Part shown: positions 23,801 through 35,800 of the stretch, in pieces | How positions within the stretch are numbered: the stretch's first letter is position 1 | Layout: every line of letters begins with the position of its first letter | Assembly: GCF_019703515.2 (NCBI RefSeq) | Contig: NC_059356.1 | Location: 24,729,197-24,793,196 of the forward strand | Source of the DNA: Myxocyprinus asiaticus | Taxonomy: Eukaryota; Chordata; Actinopteri; Cypriniformes; Catostomidae | Length of the DNA: 64,000 bases | Direction of reading: 5' to 3' | Notes under the pieces: model-generated | Seen by the model: the letters and a program-made list of their open reading frames with translations, nothing else | Database searches by the model: none | Told to the model about the DNA's origin: nothing | Translations under genes and position numbers: made by a program

Positions 23801-26800
23801 CCTATGATGCCCAAAGATGTTGTCTAGGAGGCCAGTTCAGTTTCAGTATCAGGCAACTCAAGGCCATCTGTATCATGTGTGTTTGTTCCCAGCAGGGCCA
23901 AAAACAGTCCCAGGAGAAATTCTACACAGTGGCATCACAGATAAAGCTACTCCTGGAAATCCCTGAGCGGATCTGGAGTGCCATGGAGTCCTCACAGTAC
24001 CTGCAAGCCACGCAGCTCTACCTGATGTGCTGTCACCTTCACAGACAGTTACACTTGGAGGGTGGAGGACATCAGTACAGCCCCATTCTCTCTCGCTTCC
24101 CCATCCTGGTGCGGCAGGTAGCAGCTGCTGGTCACTTCAGGTACATTTGATTTAAATGCTTTTCTGATGCACCATGCACTTTTGTTTTGTTCTTTTCAAA
24201 AGCTTTCCATCTTTATTTGTAGGTCTACAATCTTATTGGAGAGCAAATCTGTGCTGCATGGTAGGGCAGTGTCTGATCAGGCAATCGCTGAAGCGCTGGT
24301 CTCCACCATGCTCCTGGAGGACAGCTCTCCTCGCCAGGCACTCGCTGATTTCCTGCTGGCTAGAAAAGTGTCCATTCAGCAACTGCTCAATCAGCCTCAG
24401 CATGGTGTGTTCTCAATACAAAGTTGTCCTTTGGTTCAGTTGTTTATGAATTTAAAAGCCAAACTTAAAAAGGATCTAAATTAAAACAGCAGACATGCAT
24501 GAAGTTCCTTTTGGCTTAACAAAAGCTAGAGATTGTTGTCTTATTTCTGTATTTATAACATTTGTAATTTAATGTTGTTTTTGATCCAGATGTGCTGCTG
24601 TTCCTCTCTTAGGTGCTGGTGTTAAAGCACAGGTTTGTTCATTGGTGGAGCTGCTGGTGACCACTCTGTACCAGGCTTATGCTGTGTTTTATGTGCCTCC
24701 GGAGGGCCAAGTGTCCGATATCGGTTTTGGCTGTGGCCTACTTTTCACCACCTTGGAGAATGTGACCTCTAACACATCCACTGGTAAGTTATGGGATTCA
24801 TGTTAACACATAGTGATGCTTAAAGGGATAGTTTCCTCAAAAATTTTAATTCTTTCATCATTCACCCACCCTCATGGCATCCCAGATGTGTAAGACATTT
24901 TTTCTTCTGCAGAACACAAATGAAAATAACTGTTGGTCTACACAATGCAAGTGAATGCTGATCAGAACTTTGGTCCAAAAAGCACATAAAGGCAGCATAA
25001 AAGTAATATGGGGACTCCAGTGTCTTCAGAAGCGATATTGTAAAAAGGGATAATTTTCTATCCGTTCCGGAATGGAACTTCAATAAATTGCGCTTTGAAG
25101 GTCTCTGCGTTGTTCTGTCTTTTCTGAGCACTGAAGCAATTATTGTTAATTTACACTTTACAAATGGATTCTGTTATTAATTTTATCTGACTCCAATTTT
25201 ATATTAATCTGACTCCAATTTTAAGTTGAAAATTAATTTATATTTAAGCTCTAATTAATTTCTGATCATTCTTTTAATTTGATCTTTTTAAGTTATTGAT
25301 TACTCTGAATCATCTTAATTTTCATTTGTCCTTTCGATCAATACTTGAATGTCGCTTAGAGTCTCTCGCTGGCCGTTATTTCAATTACGAGGATCTCACG
25401 TCACAAGCGAGCCAGTTCAGTTCATAGTCAGAGGTTGTAGGGTAATCTAAATATCATCTGATTTGGCTTCTCTCATAATCAGATGATACCATCGCTTAGA
25501 CACGTACATACAACTTGCTATGACGGACGATAAGCAGTGACTGAAGTCTTACATGGATTCTCCTATCATTAAGCTTCAGTAATGGTCTTACCCTGGTCTC
25601 ACACTTGCGGTAACAAACAGTATCTTAACACAATCTAAGGGTCACAAATGATTTAAGAGAAATTCAGAATAAATCAAATAATAACAATTTTTTTGTCAGG
25701 TAGGATATAAAACATAAGTTACAAAATCAATCAAAGCAATTTTCACACATGATCAGAATAAACAAACATTTCTAAAAATAAAAGACAAGTCAAAGTAGCA
25801 TACCTGGTAATAGAAAGTGACACGCAGCGATAAGCGTGGGAGATCTGGCTTACAGATCCCCGACAAATATAAACTACATGCAGCGGTACAGCATGGGAGA
25901 TCTGCTTACAGATTCCCCAAGCTTCCTGCCAACTTTCCTTAAATATCCAGACAGAATAAACATTGTGTACCAAATGGTATTATCCATTGAACAATGAGAA
26001 TTTGGGGGTGAATGGGTTCTTGACTTCCTGGGGTTTAACTTTGTTAACATACAGGAGATCATTTCAATTGTAGGTCAAGGAGGGGGATATACCTCCAGAA
26101 TTATGCAGTATTTGGCAAAGACCTTATAACTTTTTTACCATTAGTTTTATCAACATAGAAAAGAGACCATTATACCCGTCGCACAGAGACATCTTAAATG
26201 ATATCAAACACATACAGTTGCTTTCATTGTTTTCATGGTATTTGTTATATTTTTACAAATAAATCTTGTGTCTTTGTGTTGGTCCAGAGCTGTTGAAGGG
26301 GAGAAGGGGGAGAGAGAAGAGGGGCAGCAAGGTGATTTGCAATTTATCACACTGTGGTGATATTCAGGTGAAGATTTCAACTTTGTAAAACAATGCAAAG
26401 GCGATTTGCAATGTATCACACGTGGTGATATTCCGGTGTAGATTTCAGCTTTTGTGAGAGTTCTTTGACTTTTACCGGAAATGGCGCCTTTTGGTTGTAG
26501 GCATCCTGGTGCCAGCCTTACAATATGATAGGTGTGAGTGTGAAACAGATCAATATTTAAGTGCTTTATTTTACCATAAGTCTCCACCTTTGACCAGCCC
26601 CAACCAGTAGGTGGTGATAAGTACAAAGAATGAGAATCGGCAAAAAAAAAAAAAAAAAAGGTAGTAGAATGTGGAAATGAAAGTGAGTGTGGAGATTACA
26701 GTAAAAAAGGACTCAAATATGTATGTGTTTCTCACCCACACCTATCATATCGCTTCTGAACACATGGATTTAACGACTGGAGTCTTGTGAATTACTTTTA

Positions 26801-29800
26801 TGCTGCCTTTAGGTGCTTTTTGGAGCTTCAAAGTTCTGGCCACCATTCACTTGCATTGTATGGACCTACAGAGCTGAGAAATTCTTAAAATATTCTTTTG
26901 TGTTCAGCAGAAGAAAGAAAATCATACACATCTGGGATGGCATGAGGGTGAGTAAATGATGAGAGAATTTAAATTTTTGGGTGAACTGTTCCTTTCAAAT
27001 AAATAATTTTGGGTTTTTAAGGCCCACTAAAATAATTATTTAAAATATAAATACAATTTTATATATATACCAGTATATATGTGTGTGTGTGTATGTGTAA
27101 AATAATATATTTAAAATATAAATTTTCTTTTCACTAAATACTGAGCACTGTTCATTGACAATGCTGTCTGCAAAATAAGCATATCTGTTAATCGGGCAAT
27201 GTCAGCCGAATAATCGCCCTTGCCAATGTATATTGATCACTAATAATCACTAATGACATCATTTAAGATGTAAAGCGGGGTATCTTTAGATTTGTTTCTA
27301 ATTAAAGGTTTTGTGACTTTGTGATTCAGGGAAAGACAAGAAGGTTCTGGACAAGGAGATGAGCACAGGCAGCTGGTTTAAACACCTCCCTCCTGCAGTG
27401 TTGAGCTTCCAGGCTGCTCTTCGGACACTAGCGCAACCCATACAGAGGGAGCAGCTCAGAGACACACTGCAGCAGTGGATTGATACGTATGTGCCATCCT
27501 TAAAGGGATAGTTCACCCCAAAATGAAAATTCCCTCATCATTTACTCACCCTCATGTTTTTTTTCCATGGACTTTATTTCTTTTAAGAAACACAAAAGAT
27601 GATGTTAGGCAGATAGAGAGCTTCAGTAGCCATTTACTTTCAGTGTATGGAAGAAAGATGCTGTGGAACTGAATGGTGACTGTAACATACTGTCTAACAT
27701 CTTTTGCGCTCCTTGGAAGAAAGACTGTCGTGTGACCCACAAATTAATTTTGCATTCTATAATTGTTTCACATCAGCATTTATTTGGATTACTGATTTTT
27801 ATTTTAATAGCTGCAAGGAGGATATCCGCAGTGGAGTTAGCAGTCTGCTGGTCTATGTGAAGAGTCTGAAGGGTCTAGCGGCAATTAGAGATGCTGTGTG
27901 GGAGCTGCTCAGCAGTGAATCAATCAGCCAGCACTGGAGTACAGTGTGCCAGTGCCTCCTCGAGCGACCTCTGGCCTTGTGGGATGACCTTTTACAGCAG
28001 CTCTTTCTCCAGCGACTTCAGGTACTCGCAAGAGATGCAACCTGTTTAACTAGTCTGATAGGTAAGCAGTAAGTACTGTGTGAGTCTTATTAGATATGTT
28101 ATTAACATTGCACAAACTCCTGGTGAGGTATCAAACATCTCCTTTACATTTAAATGTTTGGCAGACACTTTTATTCAAAGTTACTTGCAGTATATTCAAG
28201 ATATACATTTTATCAGTGTGTGTGTGTGTTCCCTGGTAGAAGTGAGAGAAAAAAAATTGGTATCACAAAAGTTTACCTCACGATACTGAATTGATTTTCT
28301 AACGGCAGGAATTTTTGTTCAATTTTGACAAATTTTTTTGGGGAAAAAGAGAGTTTGAGCACCACTCAGAGCAAGTTTGTGAGAAGGCGAGTGTAGCGCG
28401 GAGGAGGGTGGGGCCGGGCCGGAATGACGCACGCCCGGACCCCAATCAGCCTGATGAGGCGAGCGAGGGATAAAGGCGACCGGGGAGGGCAGCTCGAGAG
28501 AGAGAATTATGGGCAGCTACCCTGTATGTGTTTGTGTGTCTTTTTGTTTAAGTTTAAAGTTTCAAGCCGGTTCTCGCCTCCTCCTTTCCCTCTAACCGCT
28601 TTACACTGGTGCCGAAACCCGGGAGGGAGGAGGGATGCCCATCGTAGAGTCCTCGACACTGCCATCCACCCTGGGTAGCGCCGCTGTAGCCCGACCGCCT
28701 GGACGCGGGGAACGGCCGCCGTCCACGAGGCGAGGAGAGACTGGACTCCCCGACCGCCTAGAGTGATGGAGCCGCTGCCAGGGGCGGAGGAGTGCCCTGC
28801 CAGCCACCAGAAAACGCGGAGGGGTTGAGGGAAGACCGCTGTCCGCGAGAGGAGGAGGCGATATGTATAACAATATATAACATACAATATACAATTTTTA
28901 ATCACAGTACACTAAAGAAGAAAAAAACACCATACACCTGATAAATTATCAGCAGGTGCGTAGGAAAAATAACTCAAGTAAATAAATAAGAATCAAAATC
29001 CCGCACACTGATGCTGCTTGCGAATAAACAATTTAATTAATACAATGTATAAACACCTGACGAAGGTTGCAAGAATGAAACGTATAAATTAAATTGTTTA
29101 TTCACAAACAACAGCAGTGTGTGGAAATTTGTTTCTTGTTTTTTTGTTTGTTTTTTTCCCTCAATTTGGAATGCCCAATTCCCACTGCTTACTAGGTCCT
29201 CGTGGTAGCGCAGTTACTCTCCTCAATCCGGGTGGCAGAGGACAAGTCTCCGTGCAGTCAATCCGTGCATCTTATCACGTGGTTCACTGTGCATGACACC
29301 ACGAAGACTCACAGCATGTGGAGGCTCATGCTACTCTCCACGATCCATGCACAACTTACTATGCGCCCCATTGAGAGTGAGAACCACTAATCACGACCAC
29401 GAGGAGGTTACCCTATGTGACTCTACCCTCCCTAGCAACCGGGCCAATTTGGTTGTTTAGGAGACCTGGCTGGAGTCACTCAGCACAACTTGGATTCAAA
29501 CTCGCGACTGCAGGGGTGGTAGTCAGCATCAGTACTCACTGAGCTACCCAGGCCCCCTGTTTCTTGTTTTTTTAATCACAGTACATTAAACATAAACAAT
29601 CGCAATATTATTGTATCGCAACTCCTATTTAATATTGTAATGCAAGGTTCCTGCTGATTCCCACCCCTGTTCCCAGGGAATCAAGCCCATGACATTGGCA
29701 TTGCTGTTGCCATGCTCCACCAGAACAAATCTGAGTGTGTGCATGTATTTAATTCTGTAGCATTCAAGTAACCACCTTATTACTCTTTAACCTTTCGTCT

Positions 29801-32800
29801 CTCTAGGCAGTCACACAGGAGGGCACAGAAGGGATCTCCAGCAGCTCCATACAGCTCTTGTCTTCGGCACTGCGGGATCTACAGGGCCAGACCTCAACTG
29901 GGAGTTTCAGCAGAGGGGCACAGTACGAGAGCGATGTTGCTTCTTTCCTATGGTCTGAGTCTCAAGGGGACCTCCTTAGTGATGCGGCTTGGGTGAGTGT
30001 ATCCCAACGAAGCCCCCAGCAGAAGAGCGGCCTGTTCATGAAGACCCAGGCCCTCACCCCCTGTGTCCAAACGTTCTGCTCCAGCCTGGACTCCAAGCTC
30101 AAAGCCAAACTAGATGATCTGCAGCACTACTTGCCCTCAGAAGAAAGCAAGGAGACATCAGACACTGTCCCAGTTGCAACTACATCCACTATTAACCGCT
30201 TTATGGATGCTGAAGCAGTGGAGGACATTCTTAGAGACCACTGCCTGACATGTGTGAGGGGCATCCTTGGCAGTGTGCGCTCTGAGCTCGCTAATGCCCA
30301 GGATAAGTCCAAGAGCCCTAACCAGTTAAGTGCAGTACTCTTTATGGCCAGACTGTGCCAGTCAATGGGGGAGTTGTGCCCCAGTCTGAAACAATGCATC
30401 CTGGGTAAGCGGGGGTGTGTGGATCCTTTGAGCAGAGGCACACCTCGACAGGGCAAAAAGTCTGGCAAAGGCAGTGCAGCAAAGACAGCAGAGGTCAGCC
30501 CAGCACAAGCTAAGTGGAGCAGTCTGAAAGACGAACTTCTATCTTGCAGCATGGAGGCCTATGGTATATGGAGCTTGGCACTCACCAAGGTGAGTTCATT
30601 ATGCCACTTTTAGTGTAAGAGTTTTGGTTGGTTAGCAACATATATTATTACTTCATGGGGAACGGAAACCAATTGCTTAAGGTGATAGTTAATGTAAAAA
30701 TTAAATTCTGTCATAATTTACTCACCCTCATGTTGTTCCAAACATGTTTGTTTCTTTCATGGAACACAAAAGGACATGTTTGTCAGTGTGTCTCAGTCAC
30801 CATTCACTTTCATTGGATCTATTTTCCATATAATGAAAGTAAATGGTGACTGATGCTAACATTCTGCCTAACATCTCCTTTTTTATGTTCCACAGAAGAA
30901 AGAAATTCTAATGGGTTTGGAACAATAAAAGGGTGAGTAAATAATGACAGAAATTTCATTTTTGGGTGAACTAACCCTAGAGACAGACTTCATGCAATAA
31001 TTTATGAAAATATTCTGGATGTTTATTGTTCAGTGGAATTTAGGTCAAGGCATACAAGTGTACAAGTTTAGTCTAAAAAAGCAATGCATTTTTTAGGAAA
31101 TTGTGGGCAGCTTTGCTACAACTCTACATGCAGGAACTGCTGGCTCCATCCTGGGTACAGCAACAAATTGGGAGGAGCTTGAGATACAGGAAGAGACTGA
31201 GTCAGGAAATAATATAATGTCCAAAATACGCCTCCCTGTGCAGGTAACAGCTACATTTGTTATTTATTATCACTAGCATAAATACTTGAATAAATACTTT
31301 CAGATGGCAAATAGGGCTGTCGATTTAACATGTTAATTCAGTGTGGTTAATTATTTGATACATAACGCGTTAAATAAATGTACGTAATTAATCATGTCCC
31401 CTGACCATAATATGGAATTTTCCTACCATCGGAGCAATTCAGACTTGAAGTAGCACCTTCATTGGTTGCTTTGTTGAATGGTAGAGCTATGATGAAATAG
31501 AATATATGTTTTATTCATTGTTTATTTTATTTATGTAATTTGATTTGGCACTTTGGAATAACAGTAAAAAAATGTAAGTTGAAAAAACAAGTACCACCTT
31601 CATGTTTTTGACAAGTCTTAGTCAGCAGGGGGCAGTAAGCACAACTCCAGCAGTACAGGCAACAAACCACAGCAGACAGCAAAAGATAAAGACACGTTTT
31701 TGCATTAAAACACAGCTGGACGAAGCGCATTTCTGAATGCAGGGATCTCAAAAAGTGTTTTTCTAAGTTTCAAACTACGTTTAACTTGACACAGCAACCT
31801 AAAAATGCTGTGGTTATGAAGCAGCTCAACCAAAGACGCTTCAATGCCTGAGATGCTTCGAAAGTCTGATGAATGTGTACATCGACACGTCCTTAGACAA
31901 GCCTTTATAATAACTCCACCTTGGACAGATTGACAAATTCAATTGCAAAATGGATTTCTAGCCCAAAGATGGGCTTGTGTTCAATGATATGGAAATAATG
32001 TATTGCTTTCTAAAGTCACTTTTTGTGTTGTCTAATCCAGGGGCATAGAAACGATCTGAAAACTGGGTGGACACATTCTAAATCTAACCAGCCTCTCTTC
32101 ACAATATGACAGTTTTAAAGTATTGAAATTTTTTTAAGAATATGTATTTAGGAATATTCAGTGGTTAGCACTGTCGCCTCGCAGCAAGAAGGTCCCGGGT
32201 TCGAGTCCCGGCTCATCTGGGCCTTGCTGTGTGGAGTTTGCATGTCCCATGCCCAGTTTTAATGATTTCTACGCCCCTGGTCTAATCAATGCTTTACTTG
32301 TCTGCCACAATAATGTAATGCATTTTAATTATCTGAATTAATATATCTGTTGTATATTATATGTTCAATTATTTAAACATAATTTAATCATTATATATAG
32401 ATTTCTTTATTTTGGGGCCTCTCAGCAAATATCGATATGATAATTTGATTAATTGATCTGCATAGCATGTAATTAATTTGATTAAAAAATGTAATCAATT
32501 GACAGCCCTAGTAATAAATAATGAATACATGAGTGTATTTTGGGCAGGAAATGTTTTGTGATATTGCACAGCAACTCAAATCTTTTTTTCAATCTTTTTT
32601 ATTGAATAGTGAGGATATAACTGTATTTGATTAATTCAAATGTAATTAATTGTAAAAGTAAATGACTAAAATGTTGTCCTTTTTTCTTCTTTCTGCAGCC
32701 CTCGTGGTATGTTCAATCCTTACTTTTTCATCTGTGCCTTGAAGTCAATAGGGTCGGTGGTCATGCATTACCAAAGGTCACTCTGTTGGACGTCTTGCGA

Positions 32801-35800
32801 GGATGTCTAAACCAGGTAGTGAGTGAGTACGAAAAACTCTCTCGGGGCCCACAGAGCAAGGTGAGGCAATAGATCTCTCTCTCTCAAAATCTCTCTCACA
32901 CACACTCTCACTTCTTGCTCTTTATTCAGAATTAGGATTGAATAACTCCTTTAAACAAATTCTGTTTTCTTGTCACTGTCTGCTACTATCCTTCCTCCTC
33001 TCTCTTGCTCCCTTTCTCCCTGTCTCTCTCTAGGATGCAGCCCTCCCCATGACCCAAAACAGAGCTTTGCAGCTACTGTTTGACCTCAGGTATCTCAATG
33101 CCACTTTAGGGGCCCGCCTTGAAGAGGGCAGGAGCTCCCGCTCACAGCAAGGCCCAAGGTAACGTGTACACAAGGACAACCTACTGCAATAAAATCTGTC
33201 TGCCCAGCAGACATCTTACACCTTTTCTTTATTACTGGTGTTTGTTAAAGGATCCAGCAGGTCTATGACTCCCTGGAAAGTTACATTGATCCATTTGACT
33301 TGGATGTTTTTACTCCACATCTCAACAGCAACCTGAACCGACTCTCACAAAGGACCTCTGTAAGCACTGCCATTATTGGTTTAATTGACTCATTCAATTT
33401 GCCAATTCTCTTGTGATTTAGATTGCCGTATTACCTTGTTGTCATGGCTTTGTCACCCTTTGTCAGTTGAACAGATTTTTTATCTTATGTGCATTCTTAT
33501 GTTGACCTCATCTCCTTTCAAGGTGCTTTTAGGATTGTTGACTGGCACAGAGAAGCAGTTTACCTCTAGGACCAACAATATCAACTCTCAGGAACCATAC
33601 AACATCCTTCCTTTAGCTAGTAGCCAGATCCGGTGAGTATAAAGTTCTAACCCTTTACTCTGTTTAACTTGTTGTTATGCATTTATGGCTAGGTAATTAC
33701 TTTCATTCTGTGCGCTTTTTTCAAAGTCTTCAAAGTCAAAGTTTTTTTTCAAAGTCTGGAATGCTTTTAAGGCAGATCGCCCTGTGAAAACTGTGAGTCT
33801 GAACGTGTACTAACATCAGTGCCGGCCTGTGCATTTTAAGTCTAGGCCTTCAGTGCGATTCATGCCATTAAGAAAACACCGTTTCACAATTTATAAGACA
33901 CCCTATGGACATCATACATTACATCGCATCCAACTAATAATACCAATTGACATTTTAAAAACACGTCTACACATGAAAGCCAAAACCAAGGAGGTCTATT
34001 ATACCAGGATATCTAATAATATTTGCGATTTAAATGTTGCTTGCAATAAATTTTGTAAGGGTTCACTGTTACTTGATAAAACTCCTGATGTTGCTTTAGC
34101 AATGCAAAAAGCACTTACCAATTTATTTAAAGTGAAAATCAGCCCTCCTTTCCTGTTTACATCTTGGGTTTTAAAATCCATAAGGATCTCTTTCTCAATT
34201 GCAGTGCATTCGGTTTAATGCAGTTACTGAAAAGACGGTAATTTGGCACCATGTGCAGGCACAAAGGCATAACTTGACGATATGGTCAGTGAACGAATCA
34301 ATGAATGAATCTGAACAAATCTTTTTAGTGAACGGAATCAAAAGAACTGAGTCACTGAAATGAATCAAAATCACCACTAATGGTGACAGCGGCAGTGATG
34401 ACAGCCGACTCGTTAGCTAGAACTCGCGCTTTTCGCTTTCAAATTACGTACATCACTTAAAGTGTGATTGCGTCACTCAAAGCCAGCTAGAAGAGAAGGA
34501 TATAGCTGCAGACAGAGCTCCAAAATGGGGCGGGAGTTCCAAACCGCCAGCAAAGATGTAGGGAGCCCCTTACCTAACCTTCTCCCTAACCCTAACCTTC
34601 TGTGGAGGTGTCGCCTCCTTTTGGAGTAGGCGCAACCCCCTTCTGGAGAAACCATACCGTATTTTGGAGATTCCACCCCCATTTATAGATCTCTGGCCTG
34701 CAGCTATACCTACTTGAGCAAGAAGGCATCGACTGGGACATATCCTAAAGACCACACCCACCAAGAACAAATAAATCAATCTGATTGGCTGATGAATCTG
34801 ACAATCTGACTTTAGATCCCTATTCACTGCATTGTTGAGGGATTCTGTGGAAATTCTGAAGGCCTAATGGGGTGGAGCTCAGACTCATGTGCTGCTTTGG
34901 CTAACGAGCTCGGCTTTTGGCATGCAATTGCGAAACAGCCGTCACGCTTCGCTTGTAAGCATCAAGGAATAAATTCTGATTGGATAGACTTTTTTCGTTT
35001 TTTGCTATTCGTAGATTAATTAGGAGTGGAAAGCGATTGAAAATACATAGGCAGAAAGGTGAATGAGAATGAAAGGACGAAAAAAGATTTATTTATTAGG
35101 CATGTTAGGCCAGCAGAGAAGGCTTTGCTGGCCCCTAGAATTCGCCACTGACTAACATTATTTAAACAAAATATGACAATTAATTTGTAAGAATAAAGGT
35201 AGAATATTACGAATAAATTAAGGAGATAACTGAATGTCAGACTGTGTCTATATACAAATATATACATAAATTGTACATATTGTATATTTATGTATACATA
35301 TACATAAATATACAGTAAATGGTGTAGGTGACTATAGTAAATAGCAAACAATAGTGTGAAATAGCATAAGTATAGGAAAGTGCATGAGGTAGGATTGTTA
35401 AGTGTCCATGTCAGATGCATGTTATTGTATGTATTTTACAAGATTCTAAAAATATATTTATGTTAGTAACAGTTGAGTTTCATAGCACTTTTTTCTAATC
35501 TATCTTTAATTGTTTTCTGCAAGGTTTGGGTTGCTGCCTTTGAGTATGACAAACTCTCGGAAAGCCAAATCAGCCACACATGGAGCAGATATAACTAGAC
35601 CTCTGGTAAGTTGGCTATTCATTTGGTGTGTGAATACTACTTAAATACCTCTACTGGTATGTTTACAAGAAAAGTAAACCATTTTGCTGGAATGTTTATA
35701 GAAGAAGAGGTCACAATGTTTTGCAAATGAGTGACTTTCTACCAATGCTCCCAGTTTTACCAGACCTAGCAGAAGAGCTACTGTATCTGAAGGCAACGGG

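Noticed and set aside
29500..29556. tRNA-like head on the minus strand
   Set aside because: Part of a tRNA-derived SINE with a target duplication, not a tRNA gene.
32158..32245. tRNA-like A and B boxes
   Set aside because: The 3' part continues into SINE body sequence and there is no complete cloverleaf; it is a SINE fragment.
33829..34218. 129-codon frame in cog1 intron 12
   Set aside because: Inside the non-autonomous hAT element; no transposase or other domain recognised.
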